DNA of 64,000 nt from an uncultured Ruminococcus sp. Its GTDB lineage: Bacteria; Bacillota; Clostridia; Lachnospirales; Lachnospiraceae. The stretch is from positions 138,889 through 202,888 of the forward strand of contig FMEL01000005.1 of NCBI GenBank assembly GCA_900066355.1, read 5' to 3'. The notes under the pieces are model-generated. The model did no database searches and had not been told where the DNA came from. It saw nothing but the letters and a program-made list of their open reading frames with translations. Made by a program: the position numbers and the translations under genes. The first letter of the stretch is position 1. Each line of letters begins with the position of its first letter. This document shows, one piece after another, positions 58,029 through 64,000 of the stretch.

Positions 58029-60248
58029 ATGATTTATGCGGATATCATCGTGGACATTTCCCACGAAAAAGTTGACCGCAGTTTTCAGTACAAAGTTCCC
58101 GAAGAACTGCAGCACAAACTGCAGGTGGGAATGGTGGTGACGATTCCTTTTGGAAACGGAAATCACGAACGAAAGGGCTATGTGATCGGTCTTTCAGATA
58201 CACCGGCATTTGATACATCACGTATGAAAGAACTTACGGGAATCTGCAGCAGTGAGGAAACTACGGAGGAGAGGCTGATCGCGCTTGCCGCGTGGATGAA
58301 AAACCAGTATGGCTCCACTATGGTTCAGGCACTGAAAACGGTTCTCCCCGTGAGAGAAAAGGTCAAAGCCAAAGAAAAACGATATATCATATTGAATGTC
58401 AGCGAAGAAGAGGCAGAAAAAACTGCAGGGAAGCTGGAGAGTGAACGATGTAAGGCAAGAGCAAGGCTTGTGCGTGCGCTTCTTGAGGAAAAGAAGCTGG
58501 ATTATACAAAAGCATCCAAAGAACTCGGCGTAACGGCTTCTGTTTTGCGTCCACTTGTGGATGAAGGTATCGTTCAGGTTGTGCAGGATGAAGTTTATCG
58601 GATGAGCGTGGACGGAGCGAATATTCCACACGAGGAACTTTCTGTTCTCACAAAACCGCAGCAGGAGGCTTTTGATCAGATTCAGAAGGAATGGCAATCT
58701 GATTCGCCACGGCCGGTTCTGATCCATGGAGTTACCGGGAGTGGCAAGACACAGGTTTATATGAAATTGATCCGTCAGGTGATCGGTGAGGGAAAACAGG
58801 TCATTGTACTTGTTCCGGAGATTGCGCTGACCTATCAGACGGTCCGGAGATTTTATGGCTGGTTTGGAGAAAAAGTTTCCGTACTGAATTCCCGCCTGTC
58901 GCAGGGAGAACGCTACGACCAGTTCAAAAGAGCCAAACGCGGTGAGATACAGATTATGGTGGGACCACGTTCAGCTTTGTTCACACCGTTTTCAAATCTG
59001 GGACTTATCATTATAGATGAGGAGCATGAGCAGTCTTATAAGAGTGAAAACAGCCCCAGATACCATGCAAGAGAGACTGCACTTTACCGCGCGCAGATGG
59101 AAAATGCACGTCTTGTCCTGGGTTCGGCGACACCGTCGCTGGAAGCCTATACGAAGGCGAAAGACGGTGAATTCCGGCTTGTAAAGCTGGATGCGCGTTT
59201 TGAAGACCGACCGCTTCCGAAAGTGAGTGTTATAGATCTAAGAGAAGAATTACGGGAGGGAAACCGTTCAGTTCTGAGCCGCAGTTTGAGAAAAGCCATC
59301 GAAAACAGGCTGGAATGTGGGGAGCAGGCAATTCTTTTCCTGAACAGAAGAGGATATGCCGGGTTTGTTTCCTGCCGTTCCTGTGGTGCAGTTCTGAAAT
59401 GTCCGCACTGCGATGTGGCTTTGACGGAACACAATAATGGCAGACTGGTCTGTCACTATTGTGGATATGAACAGCCACGGGTGGAAAAATGTCCGGTATG
59501 CGGTTCGCCTTATATCGGAGGATTTAAGGCAGGAACGCAGCAGATTGAGCAGGTTCTGCACAAGAATTTCCCAAAAGCGCGTATCCTTCGTATGGACTAT
59601 GACACGACAAGGGCAAAAGGCAGCTACGAAAAGATATTGTCTTCGTTTGCAGCGCATGAGGCGGACATTCTTGTCGGAACACAGATGATCGTCAAAGGAC
59701 ATGATTTTCCGGATGTGACACTGGTGGGAGCGCTTGCTGCGGATCTCTCCTTAAATGTGGCAGATTACCGCTGTGCGGAGAGAACTTTCCAGCTTCTGAC
59801 ACAGGCAGTCGGCAGATCAGGGCGTGGAATGAAACCGGGTGAGGCAATCATTCAGAGCTACCATCCGGATCATTACAGCATTCAGGCCGCGGCGGCGCAG
59901 GACTATGAGGCGTTTTATCAGGAGGAGATGGCATACCGTATGCTGATGGATTATCCGCCGGCAGCGCACATGCTTTCTGTACTGGTATCGAGTGAGAACG
60001 AAGAACTTCTGGAGCAGGGGATGGATTATCTTGCAAAGTTTGTGGAGCGGATTGCTTCCAGATATCGGATTCCTGTGATCGGGCCTGCATATGCGGCGGT
60101 TGGAAAAGTAAATGATATTTACCGTAAGGTTCTGTATCTCAAGCACCGGGATGAACGCATTTTGCAGGATATCAAAGATAAAACAGAAAAATACATTAAA
60201 TTAAATTCCGGATTTAGAAGACTGTATATACAGTTTGATTACACTTAG
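58029..60248 (+). CDS. priA: Primosomal helicase PriA
   Basis: A 739-residue 3'-5' DNA helicase that restarts stalled replication forks. An N-terminal DNA-binding domain (VDRSFQYKVPEELQHKLQVG) is followed by Walker A GVTGSGKTQVYM, DEEH box, and GSATPSLEA. A zinc-binding module inside the helicase has eight Cys (CRSCGAVLKCPHC, CHYCG and CPVCG), and QAVGRSGRG is motif VI. The start codon follows the murE stop directly, so the two are likely coupled. The usual length is kept and all motifs are intact. Confidence 0.95.
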   Translation: MIYADIIVDISHEKVDRSFQYKVPEELQHKLQVGMVVTIPFGNGNHERKGYVIGLSDTPAFDTSRMKELTGICSSEETTEERLIALAAWMKNQYGSTMVQALKTVLPVREKVKAKEKRYIILNVSEEEAEKTAGKLESERCKARARLVRALLEEKKLDYTKASKELGVTASVLRPLVDEGIVQVVQDEVYRMSVDGANIPHEELSVLTKPQQEAFDQIQKEWQSDSPRPVLIHGVTGSGKTQVYMKLIRQVIGEGKQVIVLVPEIALTYQTVRRFYGWFGEKVSVLNSRLSQGERYDQFKRAKRGEIQIMVGPRSALFTPFSNLGLIIIDEEHEQSYKSENSPRYHARETALYRAQMENARLVLGSATPSLEAYTKAKDGEFRLVKLDARFEDRPLPKVSVIDLREELREGNRSVLSRSLRKAIENRLECGEQAILFLNRRGYAGFVSCRSCGAVLKCPHCDVALTEHNNGRLVCHYCGYEQPRVEKCPVCGSPYIGGFKAGTQQIEQVLHKNFPKARILRMDYDTTRAKGSYEKILSSFAAHEADILVGTQMIVKGHDFPDVTLVGALAADLSLNVADYRCAERTFQLLTQAVGRSGRGMKPGEAIIQSYHPDHYSIQAAAAQDYEAFYQEEMAYRMLMDYPPAAHMLSVLVSSENEELLEQGMDYLAKFVERIASRYRIPVIGPAYAAVGKVNDIYRKVLYLKHRDERILQDIKDKTEKYIKLNSGFRRLYIQFDYT

Positions 60249-60298
60249 AGTTAGAAAGTAGCAATTTGCATAAGATAAAAAGAGAGGAAGAAATAAAA

Positions 60299-60772
60299 AT
60301 GGCAATCAGAGTAATCAGAACAGAAGAAGATCCGGTTCTGCGTAAGATCAGCAGACCGGTAAAAGAAGTAACACCGAAGATCGTAACTTTGATCGATGAC
60401 ATGCTTGATACAATGTATGAGGCAATGGGGGTTGGTCTTGCGGCACCGCAGGTCGGAATCCTGAAACGTATCGTTGTAATTGATATCGGAGAAGGCCCGA
60501 TCGTATTGATCAATCCGGAGATTCTGGAAACTTCCGGAGAGCAGACAGGTGATGAGGGATGCTTAAGTGTTCCGGGAATGGCCGGTCAGGTGACAAGACC
60601 AAACTATGTAAAAGTAAAAGCCATGGATGAGGACATGAATGAAGTGATCTATGAAGGAACCGAACTTCTGGCACGTGCATTCTGTCATGAAATCGATCAC
60701 CTCGACGGAAAAATGTATACCGATCTGGTCGAAGGTGAACTGCACAGAACCAGCTATGATGAGGAAGAATGA
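60299..60772 (+). CDS. def: Peptide deformylase
   Basis: Removes the formyl group from the N-terminal methionine of new proteins. The 157-residue metalloenzyme has motif 1 GVGLAAPQVG, motif 2 EGCLSVPG (metal Cys) and motif 3 HEIDHLDG (metal His pair and catalytic Glu). The ATG at 60299 has GAGAGGAAG in front. The next gene, fmt, encodes the enzyme that adds the formyl group to initiator tRNA; def-fmt pairing is common. Confidence 0.95.
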   Translation: MAIRVIRTEEDPVLRKISRPVKEVTPKIVTLIDDMLDTMYEAMGVGLAAPQVGILKRIVVIDIGEGPIVLINPEILETSGEQTGDEGCLSVPGMAGQVTRPNYVKVKAMDEDMNEVIYEGTELLARAFCHEIDHLDGKMYTDLVEGELHRTSYDEEE

Positions 60773-60829
60773 GAAGGTATTTACAGGCAGACCCGTGCAT
60801 AACGGGAGAAAAGAGGAGCAGACTATTAT

Positions 60830-61777
60830 ATGAAGATTGTTTATATGGGAACACCGGATTTTGCAGTGCCGCCACTTGCCGCACTTGTAAAAAACGGATA
60901 TGAGGTAGCCGCTGTGGTAACACAGCCCGACAAACCAAAAGGAAGAGGAAAGACACTTCTGCCGACTCCTGTCAAGGAAGAAGCGATGAAACATGAGATC
61001 CCGGTCTATCAGCCACTTAAGGTACGTGATTCGGAATTTGTAGAAACATTAAAAGAACTTGCTCCGGACATGATCATAGTTGCAGCATTTGGTCAGATCA
61101 TTCCGAAGACGATCCTGGATATGCCGAAATACGGATGCCTGAATATCCATGCGTCCCTTCTTCCGAAATACAGAGGAGCCGCACCAATCCAGCAGGCTGT
61201 GATCGATGGAGAAAAGGAATCCGGAGTGACGATAATGAAAATGGGAGTCGGACTGGATACGGGAGATATGATTTCTCAGGCAGTCGTTCCGCTGGCAGAA
61301 GATGAAACAGGCGGAAGTCTGTTTGACAAACTTGCAGAGGAAGGCGCTGAACTTCTGATCCGTACAATTCCGTCTATTGTGGATGGAACTGCGGTCTATA
61401 CGAAGCAGCCGGAAGAAAGCCCGACACCGTATGCGGCAATGATCAGTAAAAAAATGGGACTGATGGATTTTACAAAGAGTGCCACAGAGCTGGAGCGGCT
61501 GGTGCGTGGAATGAATCCATGGCCGAGCGCCTATACTTTCCTGAACGGAAAGACACTGAAGGTGTGGAAATGCTCTGTTGAAAGTGGAAATTGTGGAAAA
61601 GAGGCACCGGGAACCATCACTGGTGTGGATAAAAAAGGAATTCATGTAGCCTGTGGAACAGACAAGCTGGTTCTTGAAGAAGTACAGCTGGAAGGCAAGA
61701 AGCGGATGGAGACAGATGCTTTTCTTCGCGGCTATCAGGTAACAGAAGGTATTATGCTGAAAGATCATAAGGAGTGA
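60830..61777 (+). CDS. fmt: Methionyl-tRNA formyltransferase
   Basis: Formylates initiator Met-tRNA with 10-formyl-tetrahydrofolate. The 315-residue enzyme has the N-terminal KIVYMGTPDFAVPPL, TQPDKPKGRG (the lysine-rich loop near the substrate), NIHASLLPKYRGAAPIQ with the catalytic Asn-His pair, and GVTIMKMGVGLDTGDM. A C-terminal OB-type domain binds the tRNA. It overlaps or abuts the next gene near its stop. Confidence 0.95.
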   Translation: MKIVYMGTPDFAVPPLAALVKNGYEVAAVVTQPDKPKGRGKTLLPTPVKEEAMKHEIPVYQPLKVRDSEFVETLKELAPDMIIVAAFGQIIPKTILDMPKYGCLNIHASLLPKYRGAAPIQQAVIDGEKESGVTIMKMGVGLDTGDMISQAVVPLAEDETGGSLFDKLAEEGAELLIRTIPSIVDGTAVYTKQPEESPTPYAAMISKKMGLMDFTKSATELERLVRGMNPWPSAYTFLNGKTLKVWKCSVESGNCGKEAPGTITGVDKKGIHVACGTDKLVLEEVQLEGKKRMETDAFLRGYQVTEGIMLKDHKE

Positions 61778-61782
61778 TGCGG

Positions 61783-62493
61783 ATGTACGGATATGGTTAT
61801 GGATATTACGGATTCGACTGGACTTATATACTGCTGATCATTGGAATGCTGCTGTCACTTGCTGCATCCGCAAGGCTGAAGAGTACTTTTTCCTATTACA
61901 GGAGAATACGGAGTGCTTCAGGGCTTACCGGTGCAGAAACAGCAAAAAGAATCCTGCAGGCAGCCGGTATCACAGATGTGCATGTACGTGCAATTTCCGG
62001 AAGTCTGACGGACCATTATGATCCGCGGACAAAAACAGTAAGCCTTTCCGAAGATATTTACGGACAGACTTCACTGGCGGCTGTGGGTGTTGCTGCTCAT
62101 GAATGCGGACATGCCATTCAGCATGCGATTGGTTATGCACCGCTTGAATTCCGAAGTGCGATCGTTCCGGTGGCAAACTTTGGAAGTACACTTTCCTGGC
62201 CGCTTTTTCTGATCGGGCTTTTTTCAGGAATCCGTCCGCTGGTGACAGCGGGTATTGTACTTTTTTCACTGGCAGTACTGTTTCAGCTTGTGACACTTCC
62301 TGTTGAGATCAATGCATCCTCACGTGCATTAAAGATGCTGCAGAGTACCGGAATCCTCGGGACAGACGAGACACGCGGGGCAAGAAAGGTACTGACCGCA
62401 GCTGCAATGACTTATGTGGCAGCGCTGGCAGCTTCCATATTACAGCTTTTGAGACTTTTGATACTTGCAGGAGGACGAAGAAGGGATGACTAG
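61783..62493 (+). CDS. Membrane zinc metallopeptidase (Zn-peptidase_2 / YugP-like)
   Basis: A 236-residue membrane protein of the neutral zinc metallopeptidase family. An N-terminal Gly/Tyr-rich tail (MYGYGYGYYGFDW) precedes the first helix. The HExxH active site is in GVAAHECGHAIQHA, and FQLVTLPVEINASSRAL holds the distal Glu region; helices follow at about 125-165 and at the C-terminus. ATG 61783 has AAGGAG 8 nt upstream; ATG 61777 is too close to it. It overlaps rsmB by 8 bp. The physiological substrate is unknown. Confidence 0.85.
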   Translation: MYGYGYGYYGFDWTYILLIIGMLLSLAASARLKSTFSYYRRIRSASGLTGAETAKRILQAAGITDVHVRAISGSLTDHYDPRTKTVSLSEDIYGQTSLAAVGVAAHECGHAIQHAIGYAPLEFRSAIVPVANFGSTLSWPLFLIGLFSGIRPLVTAGIVLFSLAVLFQLVTLPVEINASSRALKMLQSTGILGTDETRGARKVLTAAAMTYVAALAASILQLLRLLILAGGRRRDD

Positions 62494-63838
62494 CGGAATT
62501 AATACAAGAGAGATGATACTGGAGATTCTTCTTCAGATTAATGAAGAGGGCGAACATAGTCATATTGCAATCCGCAATGCACTTTCCAAATATCAGTTCC
62601 TTCCGAAACAGGAAAGAGCTTTTATCACGAGAGTGTGTGAGGGAACACTGGAATACAGAATACTGATTGATTATATTATTAATTCCTTTTCGAAAATTCC
62701 TGTTGATAAAATGAAAGCACCGATCCGTGAAATCTTACGAAGTGCCATTTATCAGATGAAATTCATGGATCGTGTGCCGGACAGTGCTGTCTGTAATGAG
62801 GCAGTAAAACTTGCACAGAAAAAAGGCTTTTATAATCTGAAACCTTTTGTAAACGGAGTTCTTCGGACTGCTGCGAGACAGATGAACGAACTGGAATATC
62901 CTTCAAGAGAAGAGAATCTTGTCCGTTATCTGTCCGTTCGTTATTCCATGCCGGAGGAGCTTGTAAATCGCTGGCTGGAAGATTACGGCGAGGAAATTAC
63001 CGAAAAAATGCTTGCAGATTTCCTCAGGGAAAAACCGGTAACGATTCGCTGCCGTACATATCTGAATTCTGTTGATAAAATTTGTGACAGCCTGAAAAGT
63101 CAGGGCGTTACCGTCGAACCGGCTCCATATCTTCCTTATGCAAAGCGTATTTCCGGATATAACCATATTCTGGCGCTGGATGCATTTATTCAGGGAAAAA
63201 TCCTTGTACAGGATGTAAGTTCCATGCTTGTGGCGGAGATTGCAAATCCGTCCAGAGGAGATTATGTCATTGACATGTGTGCTGCACCGGGTGGCAAGAG
63301 CCTTCATATGGGTGATAAGATGGAAGGATTTGGTACGGTAGACGCACGCGATATCAGCCAGTACAAGGTAAATCTGATCGAAGAAAATATTCAGCGAACA
63401 GGTTCGATCAATGTGCAGGCAAAAGTACAGGATGCTACGTTGTTTGATGTAGAATCCGAATGCAAGGCAGATATTGTTCTTGCAGATGTACCGTGTTCCG
63501 GTTACGGTGTGATAGGCAAGAAACCGGAGATCAAATACCGCTCTACAGCCCAGAAAGAAGATGAACTGGTCATTCTCCAGAGAACGATCCTTGATAAGGC
63601 AGCAGAGTATGTGAAACCGCGCGGAGTGCTGATTTTCAGTACCTGTACGATTGCAAAAGAAGAAAATGAAGAAAATATGATGTGGTTTATGAATAACCAT
63701 CCATTTAAACTTGAAAGCATAGATGACTGTATTCCGGAAGAACTTCATTCTGAGACGACTGCACTGGGCTATCTGCAGCTGCTTCCGGGTGTACATGGAA
63801 CTGATGGCTTCTTCATTGCAAAATTCAGAAGGAAATAA
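62486..63838 (+). CDS. rsmB: 16S rRNA (cytosine-967-C5)-methyltransferase RsmB
   Basis: Methylates C967 of 16S rRNA. The 450-residue protein joins an N-terminal NusB-like RNA-binding domain (REMILEILLQINEEGEHSHI, ERAFITRVCEGTLEYRILIDY) to a C-terminal Rossmann methyltransferase. The latter has DMCAAPGGKS (SAM binding), ADVPCSGYGVIGKKPE with the release Cys, and FSTCTIAKEENE with the catalytic Cys. The ATG at 62486 overlaps the previous gene; AGGAGGACG lies 11 nt upstream. rlmN follows 2 bp after the stop. Confidence 0.94.
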   Translation: MTSGINTREMILEILLQINEEGEHSHIAIRNALSKYQFLPKQERAFITRVCEGTLEYRILIDYIINSFSKIPVDKMKAPIREILRSAIYQMKFMDRVPDSAVCNEAVKLAQKKGFYNLKPFVNGVLRTAARQMNELEYPSREENLVRYLSVRYSMPEELVNRWLEDYGEEITEKMLADFLREKPVTIRCRTYLNSVDKICDSLKSQGVTVEPAPYLPYAKRISGYNHILALDAFIQGKILVQDVSSMLVAEIANPSRGDYVIDMCAAPGGKSLHMGDKMEGFGTVDARDISQYKVNLIEENIQRTGSINVQAKVQDATLFDVESECKADIVLADVPCSGYGVIGKKPEIKYRSTAQKEDELVILQRTILDKAAEYVKPRGVLIFSTCTIAKEENEENMMWFMNNHPFKLESIDDCIPEELHSETTALGYLQLLPGVHGTDGFFIAKFRRK

Positions 63839-63840
63839 TT

Positions 63841-64000
63841 ATGACAGATATCAAATCAATGAATATGGAGGAGCTGAAAGAGCTTATGGTGCAGATCGGT
63901 GAAAAGCCTTTCCGCGCAAAGCAGATCTATGGCTGGCTGCATGAGCATCTTGTTACCTCCTATGATGAAATGGCAAATATTCCGAAGAGCCTGAAAGAAA
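63841..64000 (+). CDS. rlmN: Dual-specificity rRNA/tRNA methyltransferase RlmN, N-terminal part
   Basis: The first 53 codons are visible before the window edge: MTDIKSMNMEELKELMVQIG, then KPFRAKQIYGWLHEH and IPKSLKE. This matches the N-terminal helical domain of RlmN, a radical-SAM enzyme that methylates A2503 of 23S rRNA and A37 of some tRNAs. The radical-SAM Cys motif would lie beyond the edge. It starts 2 bp after the rsmB stop, so both rRNA-modification genes belong to one operon. Confidence 0.88.
   Translation, partial: MTDIKSMNMEELKELMVQIGEKPFRAKQIYGWLHEHLVTSYDEMANIPKSLKE

Overview
The window looks like chromosomal DNA of an anaerobic Gram-positive Clostridia, most likely a Lachnospiraceae gut bacterium. 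It has two class III (oxygen-sensitive) ribonucleotide reductases, a [FeFe]-hydrogenase maturase (HydF), meso-DAP peptidoglycan genes (dapF, and murE with a DNPR motif), strong AGGAGG-type ribosome sites, a YesM/YesN-type two-component system and moderate GC content. No rRNA, tRNA, transposase, integrase, phage gene or CRISPR array was seen.

Layout. 1-4.3 kb: end of a sugar nucleotidyltransferase, glmM, a TPR lipoprotein and hflX. 4.3-12.7 kb: an NrdR-box-controlled class III RNR with a fused glutaredoxin-like domain, an ACT-domain protein with an AzlCD exporter pair, an ATPase/FtsX-type ABC transporter, and a chorismate mutase-shikimate kinase fusion. 12.9-22.3 kb: a ChvE-MmsA-MmsB monosaccharide importer followed by its probable sensor operon (membrane-anchored sugar-binding protein, histidine kinase, AraC-type response regulator, sugar-binding lipoprotein). 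22.3-23.0 kb: a gene-free stretch holding two long imperfect hairpins that share one apical sequence in opposite orientation.

23-34.9 kb is the main accessory region, a probable quinate/shikimate uptake and metabolism cluster. It has a TRAP transporter, type I AroD, a YdiN-like MFS permease, a divergent LysR regulator with a 19-bp palindromic operator, an old-yellow-enzyme-type flavoprotein, a YdiB-like dehydrogenase, a HAD phosphatase and a second AroE-family dehydrogenase. Between the last two lies a compact locus built like a type I toxin-antitoxin of the Fst/par type: a 28-residue hydrophobic peptide gene (TTG start) converging with a ~74-nt antisense RNA on a shared bidirectional terminator.

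34.9-50 kb: dapF, hydF, a polar amino-acid ABC operon followed by an M20 amidohydrolase, a CBS-domain protein, asnA, a zinc-ribbon membrane protein, a second NrdR-box-controlled RNR, a small coiled-coil protein, carbamate kinase with an orphan EutJ, and an aldose epimerase. 50-64 kb: a sortase-type surface protein, a TPP-riboswitch-controlled thiamine operon (thiW-thiM-thiE-thiD-thiC) that makes HMP but salvages the thiazole, and a housekeeping run murE-priA-def-fmt-Zn peptidase-rsmB-rlmN (cut by the window end).

A 33-bp sequence occurs three times without change, each time directly after the stem of an intrinsic terminator. All calls come from reading the sequence; family names rest on motif recognition, not on database searches.
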